Shown piece after piece: positions 1 through 8,566 of a stretch of 64,000 nt of DNA. The notes beneath the pieces were generated by a model. The model ran no database searches. It saw nothing but the letters and a program-made list of their open reading frames with translations, and was not told the DNA's origin. The stretch spans positions 4,836,001 through 4,900,000 of the forward strand of contig FNSS01000001.1 of the NCBI GenBank assembly GCA_900104855.1. The letters run 5' to 3'. The stretch is from Rhizobiales bacterium GAS188 (lineage in GTDB: Bacteria; Pseudomonadota; Alphaproteobacteria; Rhizobiales; Beijerinckiaceae). The position numbers were made by a program, and so were the translations under genes. Numbering within the stretch: the first letter of the stretch is position 1; each line of letters begins with the position of its first letter.

Positions 1-1
1 G

Positions 2-214
2 GTCGATCAGGACCAAGTCCCTTCGCGATTCACGCGGTTCGGCAATCTCCTGGAGCTCTGCGCACTGGCTCTGCCCAACGGCTTCACCGCCGCCGGCTTG
101 CCGCTGTCGCTGCAGATCGCCTGCCGCGGCTATGAGGAGGCCATGGCCTTGCGTATCGGCCACGCCTATCAGCAAGCGACCGAGTGGCATCTGCGCCGGC
201 CGCCCGTCGACTGA
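2..214 (+). CDS. Amidase family protein, C-terminal fragment (cut by window edge)
   Basis: An open frame enters from the left edge and stops with TGA at 212-214, giving 70 residues. The sequence resembles the C-terminus of the amidase signature family (GatA-like Ser-cisSer-Lys hydrolases): a Phe-Thr-x-x-x-Asn-Leu stretch, then 'PNGFTAAGLPLSLQIA' and a final helix with Ala-Tyr-Gln-Gln-Ala-Thr-x-Trp, where family members typically end with 'A..YE.AT.WH..RP'. The catalytic triad would lie upstream, outside the window, so substrate cannot be judged. The next gene on this strand starts 364 bases later, so this is probably the last gene of the preceding unit. Confidence 0.8.
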   Translation, partial: VDQDQVPSRFTRFGNLLELCALALPNGFTAAGLPLSLQIACRGYEEAMALRIGHAYQQATEWHLRRPPVD

Positions 215-578
215 GCGCCGCAAGGCGCCTGCCGGCATCGGCTGAAAGGCTCTTTGGAGCTTCGGACGCACGGGCCGCAAGGGTGACGCGTCCTGCCTAA
301 ATAATGGGCACGTCGAGCGCGTTCCGTCGCCGTTCGAGCGTAGTCAGGCCAAGTGGCGTCACTTGTCTGACAACATCACCCAGCCGGGCGTCCAGGCGCC
401 GCCTCAGGCGCCTGATCACGATGTCGTCAACCCGATCGACTACCCTCGCGAGAGACCCGACTTGTGCGCAGCGCGCTCGGCGTGCCATGCTAGTATCTCA
501 GTGCACGGGGTAGCTCAAATCCCGGCATGGCCGCAGAGCCAAATCGGGTCGGAAAAACAACGTTCAGGGAGAAGAAAC
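215..578. other. Intergenic region without a recognised gene
   Basis: These 364 bases separate the amidase from the sugar-binding protein. A short open frame on the minus strand (297-488) and an upstream extension of the following gene are both possible, but neither resembles a known protein. The region presumably carries the promoter of the sugar transporter; I see no convincing -35/-10 pair. A purine-rich ribosome binding site lies at about 566-573. Confidence 0.4.
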
Positions 579-1727
579 ATGAAGTCGATGCTTCGCCTGT
601 CGGGGCTCGCATGTGCCGGCCTCCTCTTATCATCCGTCAGCCTCTTTTCGCCCGTCAGCGCGTGGGCTGGACCGAAGGTCGTCTCGGGTCCCGGGGCCAA
701 TACCGGATGCTTCAAGCCTTGGTCCGACCAGACCAAATTCTTCCAATGGGAGAAGAAGGCCGGACCCTACAAGATCGCGCTCGTCAACGGCTTCGTCGGC
801 AACACTTGGCGCATCCAGATGGTGAAGACCGCCAAGGCCTTCGCCGAACAGCCGGGCATCAAGGAGAACATCAAGGAGTTCAAGGTCGTCTCCACCGGCA
901 CCGATGTCGCGGCCCAGCTCGGCGCCATGGAAGACTTCATCAACCAGGGCTTCGACGCGATCATCACCATCGCGGTGGCGCCCGACGGCTTCGACCGCAT
1001 CATCCGGCTCGCCGACAAGAACAACGTCGTCGTCGTGCCTTTCGACAACATCCTCGATACCGACAAGGTGATGATGGTCAATGAGGACCAGAAGGAAATG
1101 GGCCGCATGTCCGCGAAATGGCTCATCACCGAGGGCGGCAAGACCTCCGGCGATATTCTCGAGGTGCGCGGCCTGCCGGGGAATTCGGTTGACCGTGATC
1201 GCCATCTCGGCTTCCGCGAGGTCCTGGAGGCGGCGGGCAACAAGTTCAACATTACCGAGGTGGTGGGCAATTGGGACACCGGCACCTCGCAGAAAGTGAC
1301 CGCCGACGCGCTCGCGGTGCATGGGCATTTCGACGGCGTCTTCACGCAGGGCGGCTCGGACGGCACGGTCCAGGCCATGATTGCTGCCAAGCACCCCTTC
1401 GTGGCGATGTCGGGGGAAGGCGAGAACGAATTCCGCAAGCAGATCGCCGACCACTATAAGGAAGGCCTCAAGGGCATGTCCTACGGGCAGTCGCCGGCGC
1501 TCGTCGCCATCGCCACCAAGGCGGCGATCTCGGCGCTGCAAGGCAATGTCATGCCGCAACTGATCTCGATCCCGATCCCGGTGGCGACCTATAAGGATCT
1601 CAAGCCCGGCGAGAATTTCTGGCCGGACCTGAAGGCGAACTTCTTCGCGCCGAACCAGTTCCTTCCTTGCGGCGTCACCTTCACGGCGCCCGAGATCATG
1701 GCGCAGAGCGAGAAGAACACGCAGTGA
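579..1727 (+). CDS. Sugar ABC transporter substrate-binding protein (periplasmic, PBP type 1)
   Basis: The 382-residue protein has an N-terminal signal peptide (hydrophobic residues about 9-28, probable cleavage near Ala-Trp-Ala-Gly). It is followed by a Peripla_BP_4-type fold: 'KIALVNGFVGNTWR' as first strand and loop, and 'GFDAIITIAVAP' before the hinge. Such proteins bind a sugar or related polyol in the periplasm and deliver it to an RbsC-like permease. The frame is open further upstream to 363, but ATG 579 is preferred because AGGGAGAAG precedes it and the signal peptide begins there. It heads a four-gene operon with a double-ABC ATPase and two permeases. The ligand cannot be read from the sequence. 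Confidence 0.9.
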   Translation: MKSMLRLSGLACAGLLLSSVSLFSPVSAWAGPKVVSGPGANTGCFKPWSDQTKFFQWEKKAGPYKIALVNGFVGNTWRIQMVKTAKAFAEQPGIKENIKEFKVVSTGTDVAAQLGAMEDFINQGFDAIITIAVAPDGFDRIIRLADKNNVVVVPFDNILDTDKVMMVNEDQKEMGRMSAKWLITEGGKTSGDILEVRGLPGNSVDRDRHLGFREVLEAAGNKFNITEVVGNWDTGTSQKVTADALAVHGHFDGVFTQGGSDGTVQAMIAAKHPFVAMSGEGENEFRKQIADHYKEGLKGMSYGQSPALVAIATKAAISALQGNVMPQLISIPIPVATYKDLKPGENFWPDLKANFFAPNQFLPCGVTFTAPEIMAQSEKNTQ

Positions 1728-1749
1728 TCGGTTCGATCTCTCGTGAGGG

Positions 1750-1773
1750 ACGGCCTGGCGTCAGCCAGGCCGT
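1750..1773 (+). terminator. Intercistronic hairpin between binding-protein and ATPase genes
   Basis: A perfect 10-bp stem (1750-1759 with 1764-1773) and a 4-base loop lies between the stop of the binding-protein gene and the start of the ATPase gene. There is no long T-run, so full termination is unlikely. In ABC import operons a hairpin here often stabilises the upstream message or attenuates readthrough, so the binding protein is made in excess. That role is inferred. Confidence 0.55.
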
Positions 1774-1792
1774 TCTCGACTGAGGAGCCGCC

Positions 1793-3346
1793 ATGGCCGC
1801 GACCGCGGACGAGGCCTTTCTCGCTCTCTCGGGCATTTCGAAGCGCTATGGCGGCGTGCGCGCCCTCGAGGGGGTCGATTTTGCCTGCGAGCGCGGCAAG
1901 ATCCATGCGGTCCTCGGCGAGAACGGCGCCGGCAAGTCGACGCTCATCAAGATCATCGCCGGCGTCGTCCAGCCGGATGCCGGCAGCATGCGCCTCGGCG
2001 GCAACCGCGTCAGCTTCGCGACGCCGTCTGCCGCCAATGCGGCGGGCGTGGTGTGCATCTTCCAGGAGCTGTCGCTGATGCCCGACCTCTCGGTCGCGGA
2101 CAATATCTCGATCGCCTCCCCGCCGCGTCGCTTCGGCCTCATCGACGCCAGGGCGCAGCGCCGCCGGGCCGAGGCGCTGCTGGCGGAAATCGGCTGCGAG
2201 GACGTCAACCCGTTGATGCGGGTGCGCGACCTGCCGCTGTCGCGCCGCCAGATGGTCGAGATCGCCAAGGCGCTCGGACAGAAGCCGCAGCTTCTGATCC
2301 TGGACGAAGCGACCTCGGCCCTCACCAGTGCCGATGTCGAGAAGGTCTATGCCATGCTGGCAGGCCTCAAGGCCGACGGCATCGCCATCCTCTATATCTC
2401 GCACCGCATGCATGAGGTCGAGGCGCTCGCCGACCGCGCCTCGGTGTTTCGCAACGGGCGCCACATCGAGACCTTCGACAAGGGCGCGCGCTCGACGGCT
2501 GATATCGTCCAGCTCATGATCGGCCGCGATATCGCCACCCAATACCCTGCAAAACCGATCCGGCCGCGCCCCAAGCCCGTGCTGGCGCTCGACGGCCTCT
2601 GCTGGGACAGACGCCTCGACAAGATATCGCTCGAGGTCGGCGCGGGCGAGATCGTCGGGCTCGGCGGGCTCGACGGGCAGGGCCAGAAGACGCTGCTGCT
2701 CGCCCTGTTCGGGGTGCTGCGCGGCGTCACGGGACGGGTCACGGTCGACGGCAAGGAGGTCCGCCCCGGCTCTCCGGCCGCGGCGAAGTCGCCGGCAGTG
2801 GGCATCGCGCTCGTGCCGGAAGATCGCAAGACCGAAGGGCTGATGCTGCCCATGTCGATCGCCGACAATCTCGCAATCGCCTCGCTCGATGCCCTGTCGG
2901 CCGGGCCGTTCGTCGACCGCGCCAAGGAGCGCGACGCCGTCGAGAAAGGCATTGCGCGCCTGCAGATCAAGATCGGCGCCAGGAGCGATGCGGTCTCGAC
3001 GCTGTCGGGCGGCAACCAGCAGAAAGTGGTCATCGCCAAATGGCTGATGACCGAGCCGCGCATCATCCTGCTCAACGATCCGACGCGCGGCATCGATGTC
3101 GGCACCAAGCAGGAGCTTTATCGCCTGATGCGCGAGCTCGCCGACCAGGGCGCCGCCATCCTGTTCTACTCGACCGATTATGATGAGCTGATCGGCTGCT
3201 GCGACCGCGTGGCGATCATGTATGACGGCCGCATCGTGCGCGAGCTCGAAGGCGCGGAGCTGACCGAGACCAATATCATCGCGAGCGCCCTCAACATCGA
3301 TGCCGCTTCGCCGATCCCCGCTGCAGGCGAGCCCGCCCATGCTTAG
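1793..3346 (+). CDS. Sugar ABC transporter ATP-binding protein, two ABC domains (RbsA/MglA type)
   Basis: 517 residues with two fused nucleotide-binding domains, the usual length for carbohydrate uptake transporter-2 ATPases. Domain 1 (about 8-245) has Walker A 'GENGAGKST', a signature-like 'LSRRQM' and Walker B 'LLILDEATSAL'. Domain 2 (about 262-500) has the degenerate Walker A typical of this family (Gly-Leu-Asp-Gly-Gln-Gly-Gln-Lys-Thr) and a good signature 'LSGGNQQK'. Its stop codon overlaps the start of the next permease gene. It energises import of the ligand bound by the preceding periplasmic protein. Confidence 0.93.
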   Translation: MAATADEAFLALSGISKRYGGVRALEGVDFACERGKIHAVLGENGAGKSTLIKIIAGVVQPDAGSMRLGGNRVSFATPSAANAAGVVCIFQELSLMPDLSVADNISIASPPRRFGLIDARAQRRRAEALLAEIGCEDVNPLMRVRDLPLSRRQMVEIAKALGQKPQLLILDEATSALTSADVEKVYAMLAGLKADGIAILYISHRMHEVEALADRASVFRNGRHIETFDKGARSTADIVQLMIGRDIATQYPAKPIRPRPKPVLALDGLCWDRRLDKISLEVGAGEIVGLGGLDGQGQKTLLLALFGVLRGVTGRVTVDGKEVRPGSPAAAKSPAVGIALVPEDRKTEGLMLPMSIADNLAIASLDALSAGPFVDRAKERDAVEKGIARLQIKIGARSDAVSTLSGGNQQKVVIAKWLMTEPRIILLNDPTRGIDVGTKQELYRLMRELADQGAAILFYSTDYDELIGCCDRVAIMYDGRIVRELEGAELTETNIIASALNIDAASPIPAAGEPAHA

Positions 3347-4451
3347 CGATCTCGCGATCAAGCTGCGCCAGAATATCGGCTTCCTCACGGCTATCGGCCT
3401 GTTCTGCGTCTTCTACCTGCTTTATCATCTGGCGCATCCCAAGGGCTTTTCCTCGGCCGTGCTGGTCCAGAACGGCGACGAAGTCTTCGCGCTCGCCATG
3501 GTGGCGATGGCGCAGACCGTGCCGGTGCTCATGTCGGGGCTCGATCTCTCGGTCGGCGCCGTGATGACCATGGTCGGCTGCTTCGCGAGCTACCTCCTTG
3601 GCGGCTCGCCCGACGGTATTCCGCTTAGGCTCGACCTCCTGGGCCTGCATCTCGGGTTCGGCATCTTTCCGGGCGGCGTGAGCGGGATCATCCTCGGCAT
3701 CGTCGTGTGCCTGGCGATCGGCGCGCTCGCCGGCTTCGTGAATGGTTGCGTCGTCGTTTATGGGCGCATCCAGCCGATCATCGCGACGCTGGCGACCGGC
3801 GCCATCTATATCGGCATCGCGCTGTTCCTGCGGCCGACGCCGGGCGGCAAGATCGACGAGGATCTGAACTGGGCGATGACCAACTCGCTCGGCGATTTCG
3901 CCTCGACGCTGCATATCTTCGATGATGGCGCGGCGAGCTGGTTCGCCCCCTACGCCCCAATTCCGGTGCCCTTCGTGCTCCTGGCGCTGATCGCGCTCGT
4001 CGTCTGGGTGCCTTTCCGGCGCTCGGTCACCGGCCGCGCCATCTATGCGGTCGGCTCGGCCGAGGGCGCCGCCTATATGTCGGGGCTGCCGATCGAGCGC
4101 GCCAAGATCGCCGCCTTCACGCTCGGGGGCTTCTTCGCCGGTTGCGGGGGATTGTTCCTCGCCATCCAGACCTCCTCCGGCAACGCCGATATTCCACAGG
4201 CCGGCGCCTATACGCTCAACTCGATCGCCTCCGTTGTCATCGGCGGCACCTCGCTGCTCGGGGGCACGGGCAGCGCCATCGGCTCGATCTTCGGTGCCAT
4301 GATCTTGCGGGTCATTTCGTTCTTCTTCCGCATCTTCGACATCGCGCCGCTGCTGCAGCCTTTATTCGAGGGCCTCATCCTCCTGGCGGCGGTCAGCATC
4401 GGCGCGCTGGGCATGCTGCGCGTCAAGAACACGCTGGAGCTGTTCCGATGA
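3339..4451 (+). CDS. Sugar ABC transporter permease (RbsC-like)
   Basis: A 370-residue, strongly hydrophobic protein of the BPD_transp_2 family. 'MSGLDLSVGAVM' matches the conserved segment of ribose-type permeases ('DLSVG'), and near the C-terminus 'SIASVVIGGTSLLGGTGS' matches the family's 'A.V.GG.S..GG.G'. The start at ATG 3339 overlaps the upstream stop by 8 bases, indicating translational coupling. A longer in-frame start at 3300 would lie deep inside the upstream gene and is less likely. It should form the membrane channel as a heterodimer with the following permease. Confidence 0.92.
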   Translation: MLSDLAIKLRQNIGFLTAIGLFCVFYLLYHLAHPKGFSSAVLVQNGDEVFALAMVAMAQTVPVLMSGLDLSVGAVMTMVGCFASYLLGGSPDGIPLRLDLLGLHLGFGIFPGGVSGIILGIVVCLAIGALAGFVNGCVVVYGRIQPIIATLATGAIYIGIALFLRPTPGGKIDEDLNWAMTNSLGDFASTLHIFDDGAASWFAPYAPIPVPFVLLALIALVVWVPFRRSVTGRAIYAVGSAEGAAYMSGLPIERAKIAAFTLGGFFAGCGGLFLAIQTSSGNADIPQAGAYTLNSIASVVIGGTSLLGGTGSAIGSIFGAMILRVISFFFRIFDIAPLLQPLFEGLILLAAVSIGALGMLRVKNTLELFR

Positions 4452-5413
4452 CGGCGATCTCGGCGAACCTTGCCTCGTCGCGCGACGATCGTCCGATCAT
4501 CATCGCGGCTCTGTTCATCCTCGTCATCCTGATCGCCGGCACCGCCTATACCTGGGCGCATTTCGGCAGCGCGCCGCTGCTGTCGCCGACCTATCTGCTG
4601 CAGCAATTGCAGATCGGTTCCTTCCTCGGCATCGTGGCGGCCGGGATGATGATCGTCATCCTCATTTCGCAGATCGACCTGTCGGTCCCCTGGACATTGG
4701 CGGCCGCCGCCATGATGGCGACCGCGATCGACGGGCCCTTCGCCATCCCGGTCGGCCTTGGCATCGGTCTTGCGGTCGGCCTCGTCAACGGCATCGGGGT
4801 CGCCTATCTGCGCGTGCCCTCGATGATCTTCACGCTCGGCGTCAATGCGGTGATGCGCGGCCTGATGGTGGCGCATACCGGCGGCTACGCGCCCCAGACC
4901 ACCGCCACCGAGCTGATGCGTTTCCTGGCGGCGGATCGCACGCTCGGCATCCCCAACGCCCTCTTCGTCTGGGCCGCGGTATCGCTGCTCGTGGTCGTCC
5001 TGCTGCAGAGGACGCCGCTCGGCCGCTACATCTACGCGATCGGCAACAAGGAAGCCGCGGCCTATCTCGCCGGTGTCGATACGCGCCGCGTCACCGTCAT
5101 CTGCTTTGTGTTGTGCGGCCTCGCGGCCGCTCTCGCCGGCGTGCTGCTCGCCGGTTATTCGACCAAGGCCTATCAGGGGATGGGCGACGCTTATCTCTTG
5201 CCGGCGATCGCGGCCGTCGTGATCGGCGGCACGAATATCCTGGGTGGTCGCGGCCGCTATCTCGGGACGCTGGTCGGCGTCGTGCTGATCGTGCTCCTGA
5301 ACAGCGTCTTGTCGATCATGGACATGCCGGAGGCCGGGCGCCAGGTGATCTATGGGGCCGTCATCATCTTCATGCTGCTGGTCTATGGACGCAGCGAGCG
5401 CGTGACGAGCTGA
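4448..5413 (+). CDS. Second sugar ABC transporter permease (RbsC-like)
   Basis: A 321-residue integral membrane protein of the same family as the preceding permease, with 'ISQIDLSVPWTL' and 'IAAVVIGGTNILGGRGRYLG' as family motifs. ATG 4448 overlaps the upstream TGA (ATGA), so the two permeases are translationally coupled. An internal 114-bp part (5078-5191) recurs at 87% identity as a dead fragment at 12808-12924. With the three genes upstream it completes an importer with two different permeases, a common arrangement for this family. Confidence 0.92.
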   Translation: MTAISANLASSRDDRPIIIAALFILVILIAGTAYTWAHFGSAPLLSPTYLLQQLQIGSFLGIVAAGMMIVILISQIDLSVPWTLAAAAMMATAIDGPFAIPVGLGIGLAVGLVNGIGVAYLRVPSMIFTLGVNAVMRGLMVAHTGGYAPQTTATELMRFLAADRTLGIPNALFVWAAVSLLVVVLLQRTPLGRYIYAIGNKEAAAYLAGVDTRRVTVICFVLCGLAAALAGVLLAGYSTKAYQGMGDAYLLPAIAAVVIGGTNILGGRGRYLGTLVGVVLIVLLNSVLSIMDMPEAGRQVIYGAVIIFMLLVYGRSERVTS

Positions 5414-5446
5414 GCCTCTCTGCGCGGCTGCAGACGGCGCCCGCCT

Positions 5447-6199
5447 CTACCGGCCTGCCGCCGCATAGAGCCCGTTGAACCAGATCGCCGCCAATTCCCG
5501 CGCCAATCCGTCCTCGTCGCCCGTGAACTTGGCGAAGGCCGGGTTGTGGATGACATAGGTTTCGCGCAACACATCGTCGATCATGCATTCCAGGGCAAGG
5601 ATGCGCAGCGTCAATGCGGCAGGCGCGAGGCGGCGGCGTCCATGGCGGCGCACATGGTCGGCGACACGCCGCGCCCAGGCCGTGTTGACCCGCTGGCGCT
5701 CCCGGATGAGCTCGGGAATCTCGTCTCGCAATTCGCGGACGCGCTCCATGAAGATCGCGTTCTTGGCGAAGTAATCGATGTAGTAGCGATTGGTGCGGGC
5801 GATCGTGTCGAAGACGTCCTTGCCACTGGTTGCTGCTGCCGGCATGGTGATCGTCCGACGGTGGAAATCGGTCAACACATCGCGCACCGATTCCTCCTTC
5901 GAGGGCACGTATTGATAGAGCGCGGCGCGTGAAACGCCCGCCTGCAACGCGATTTGCTCCATCGACAGCGCTGCGTAGCGTGTCTCCGACAGGCTGCGCG
6001 CCGTCGCCGCGCGAATCTGCCGGCGCGTGCGCTCACCCTTGCGCAAGCCGTCTTCGGCCGCTTCCCGTTCCAGCACTTCGATGAAAGAGGGCGCTCGGGG
6101 GATATCGGTACCGGGAATCACGGCGTCTTCGCCAAGCGGCGCCGGCGTGCCTTTCGCAACAGGTTTCTCCAAGATCAAACGCTCCTCTTTCCAACGCAC
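5447..6199 (-). CDS. TetR family transcriptional regulator
   Basis: 250 residues. After an unusually long, probably flexible N-terminal extension of about 55 residues comes a TetR DNA-binding domain: 'RRQIRAATARSL' (helix 1), then 'AGVSRAALYQYVPSKEE', which matches the recognition-helix pattern of the family. The C-terminal ligand domain is not assignable. The gene is divergent from the polyamine-type ABC importer beginning at 6311, and the 111-bp space between them holds a dyad that could be its operator. It most likely controls that importer and itself. An internal start is possible given the long N-terminus. Confidence 0.85.
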   Translation of the reverse strand: MRWKEERLILEKPVAKGTPAPLGEDAVIPGTDIPRAPSFIEVLEREAAEDGLRKGERTRRQIRAATARSLSETRYAALSMEQIALQAGVSRAALYQYVPSKEESVRDVLTDFHRRTITMPAAATSGKDVFDTIARTNRYYIDYFAKNAIFMERVRELRDEIPELIRERQRVNTAWARRVADHVRRHGRRRLAPAALTLRILALECMIDDVLRETYVIHNPAFAKFTGDEDGLARELAAIWFNGLYAAAGR

Positions 6200-6262
6200 C
6201 GCTCGCGCCCAGCCCCTCTGCGGTGCCCCTCAGAAAGCCATCTTGCAAAAAACTGGCGCCCG

Positions 6263-6284
6263 TGTCAGCTTATGAAAACTGACA
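6263..6284. promoter_or_regulatory. Candidate TetR operator (inverted repeat)
   Basis: TGTCAG at 6263-6268 and CTGACA at 6279-6284 form a perfect 6-bp inverted repeat around a 10-base spacer. It lies between the divergent TetR gene and the importer gene. Position and symmetry fit a TetR-type operator; binding is inferred. Confidence 0.35.
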
Positions 6285-6310
6285 ATGGTGTCATGTTTGT
6301 GGAGGAGCCT

Positions 6311-7381
6311 ATGAGGTATTCGGATCGCCTGTCCCGCCGCTCCTTGCTGGGTGGGCTTGGCGCTGGAGCCGCGGCTCTTGCGGCGCCGCCTTCGATCGGC
6401 AGCGCCGCGGCGGAATCCAAGAGGCTGGTAATCCGCGATCTCGGCATCGGCTCCTCCTTCGCCGAGGCCTATGGCAAACCCTTCACGGAGGCGACGGGGA
6501 TCGAGGTCGTCCCGGTCACGGGGCAGAACGAGCCCTTGGGCTTCATGAAGCAGATGGTCGAGACCAAGACCTACACCTGGGACATGTCGATCGTCTCGAA
6601 GCAGATCGCCGATCAGTTGGCGAGCGATGGCGGGGGATACCTCGAGCCCCTGCGGCTCGAAGGTGCTACCGGCTTCCAGGCGCTGCCCGATATCTTCAAG
6701 ACTTCCTATTACGCCGCCAATGATGTCGTCGGCACCGTGCTCGGCTATCGCAAGACCGTCGTGAAACGGCCACCGACTTCCTGGGCCGATCTGTGGAACG
6801 TCACGGAATTTCCCGGGCGGCGGGCGCTCGGCAAGTTTCCGTCCGACACCTTGACGCAGGCGCTGCTCGCCGACGGTGTCGATCCGAAGGCCCTCTATCC
6901 GATCGATTTTGATCGCGCCTTCAAGAGCCTCGACCGGATCAGGAAGGATGTCGCCGTCTGGTGGGGCTCGGGCGCGCAGAGCTCGCAGCTGCTGCAATCG
7001 GGCGAAGTCGATTTCTGCCCCACCTGGAATGGCCGCGCCCAGGTCGCGATCAATGCCGGGGCGCCCGTCGCCATCATGCGGGAGCAGCAGTTCTGGCAAA
7101 CCGAAGGCTGGGTCATCCCCAAGGGCTCGCCCAACGCCGATCTCTGCCGCAAGTTCATCGCCTTCGCGCTCGATCCGCGACGGCAGGCGGTATTCGCGAG
7201 CAAGACCGGCTATGGACCGAGCCTCGGCGCGGCGGCCATCGCCCATGTCGATTCCGCGATCGCTGTGACCCTGCCCACCCATCCCGACAATGCCAAGACG
7301 GCGATCCTCATCGATGTTGGCTATTGGGCGCGCGTCAAGGACATGGCGAATGATCGCTTCAACAAGTGGTTGCTGGGCTGA
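6311..7381 (+). CDS. ABC transporter substrate-binding protein, spermidine/putrescine type, Tat-exported
   Basis: 356 residues. The N-terminus carries a twin-arginine signal ('SRRSLLGGLGAGAAALAAP'), so the protein is probably exported folded. The mature part resembles SBP_bac_8/PotD-like proteins: 'WADLWNVTEFPGRRAL' is the typical segment of polyamine and related binding proteins, and 'EGWVIPKGSPNADL' the typical C-lobe segment. ATG 6311 is chosen because GGAGG at 6301-6305 lies just upstream and the Tat motif then sits at the usual distance. It is the first gene of an importer operon followed by coenzyme-A enzymes. Ligand is unknown; a polyamine, amino acid or small organic acid is plausible. 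Confidence 0.88.
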   Translation: MRYSDRLSRRSLLGGLGAGAAALAAPPSIGSAAAESKRLVIRDLGIGSSFAEAYGKPFTEATGIEVVPVTGQNEPLGFMKQMVETKTYTWDMSIVSKQIADQLASDGGGYLEPLRLEGATGFQALPDIFKTSYYAANDVVGTVLGYRKTVVKRPPTSWADLWNVTEFPGRRALGKFPSDTLTQALLADGVDPKALYPIDFDRAFKSLDRIRKDVAVWWGSGAQSSQLLQSGEVDFCPTWNGRAQVAINAGAPVAIMREQQFWQTEGWVIPKGSPNADLCRKFIAFALDPRRQAVFASKTGYGPSLGAAAIAHVDSAIAVTLPTHPDNAKTAILIDVGYWARVKDMANDRFNKWLLG

Positions 7382-7469
7382 TCATGCGATGCGAGTCTCC
7401 GTCCTCGATGCCCATGCTCCCCTTGTCGTCGCGCCCGGCCGAGATGCCGACGCCCTGCCGCGCTTGCTC

Positions 7470-8561
7470 ATGAGCGACAGCGTCAAGCTCGAGGTCGTCG
7501 GCCTCGCGAAGCGCTATGGCTCCGCTCATGCTCTCGAGCCGACCTCGCTCGAGGTGAGGCGCGGCGAGTTCTTGACCCTGCTCGGGCCGTCCGGATCGGG
7601 AAAGACGACGCTCCTGATGATGATCGCCGGGTTGATCGAGCCGAGCGAAGGGCACATTCGGCTCGACGGCGCCGATATCACCGATCTGCCAGCCTATCGG
7701 CGCGACATCGGCGTGATCTTCCAGAACTATGCGCTCTTCCCGCATCTGACCGTTTTCGAGAATGTGGCTTTCCCGCTGCGGATGCGCCGCCGGCCGGAGG
7801 AAGAGATCAGGACCGCGGTGCGCGACACGCTGCGACTGGTGCGCCTGCCGCATCTCGCCGAGCGGCTGCCGCGCGAATTGTCGGGGGGCCAGCAGCAGCG
7901 CGTCGCCTTCGCCCGCGCCATCGTTTTCGAGCCGGCCCTGGTGCTGATGGACGAGCCGCTGGGCGCCCTCGACAAGAAGCTCAGGGACGAGCTGAAGCTC
8001 GAAATACGCAAGCTCCACAAGGAGCTCGGCGCGACGGTCATCTACGTCACCCATGATCAGGACGAGGCGATGCTCCTGTCGGACCGCATCTGCCTCATGG
8101 ATCGCGCCCGGATCGTCCAGATCGATTCGCCGCCGACGCTCTACAGGTTTCCGAATTCCCCCTTCGCGGCCGATTTCATCGGCGAGTCGAATCTGATCCC
8201 AGCCGAGATCGCCGCGGGTCCTGACGGACAGCGCGGTTTGCGCCTGCCCTCCGGACATTTTCTCGCGACCTCTCACAGCGACAGGTTGAGCACATCCGGC
8301 AGAGTGACGGTCCTGCTGCGGCCGGAGCGGCTTCAGTTCGCGCCTGGCAGTGCGGGCCAGAACGAGCTTTGCGGCGAAGCAGCTTCAGTCACCGATCTCG
8401 GCGGCACGGTGAGCGTGCTGGTCAAGCTCGCCGGCGGCTTGCAGCTCAAGGTCGTGGGGCTCGGAGGCACGCCCGGCTTGCCGAAGCCAGGAGAGAGTCT
8501 CGTCATCCGCGTCGCCCCGGAAGATGTCGTGCCGCTGCCGAACCCTGAGCCGGAAGGGTAG
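7470..8561 (+). CDS. ABC transporter ATP-binding protein (PotA-like)
   Basis: 363 residues from ATG 7470. The ABC domain holds Walker A 'GPSGSGKTT', Q-loop 'VIFQNYALFPHLTVFENV', signature 'LSGGQQQR' and Walker B 'LVLMDEPLGALD'. A C-terminal TOBE-type domain follows (about 275-360). Upstream in-frame starts exist (for example ATG 7389), but only 7470 puts the first beta strand at the usual distance and no start has a clear ribosome binding site. It follows the binding-protein gene and its TAG overlaps the region just before the permease start. It powers import together with the double permease. Confidence 0.9.
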   Translation: MSDSVKLEVVGLAKRYGSAHALEPTSLEVRRGEFLTLLGPSGSGKTTLLMMIAGLIEPSEGHIRLDGADITDLPAYRRDIGVIFQNYALFPHLTVFENVAFPLRMRRRPEEEIRTAVRDTLRLVRLPHLAERLPRELSGGQQQRVAFARAIVFEPALVLMDEPLGALDKKLRDELKLEIRKLHKELGATVIYVTHDQDEAMLLSDRICLMDRARIVQIDSPPTLYRFPNSPFAADFIGESNLIPAEIAAGPDGQRGLRLPSGHFLATSHSDRLSTSGRVTVLLRPERLQFAPGSAGQNELCGEAASVTDLGGTVSVLVKLAGGLQLKVVGLGGTPGLPKPGESLVIRVAPEDVVPLPNPEPEG

Positions 8562-8566
8562 TGGCG

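Noticed and set aside
297-488. Short minus-strand open frame before the sugar importer
   Set aside because: No motif or family similarity, and no ribosome binding site; treated as non-coding.
1589-3388. Long minus-strand open frames across the importer genes
   Set aside because: High-GC shadow frames opposite well-supported ABC transporter genes.
5370-5588. Alternative minus-strand frame at the 3' end of the TetR gene
   Set aside because: It overlaps the TetR gene in another phase; the TetR frame has clear helix-turn-helix motifs.
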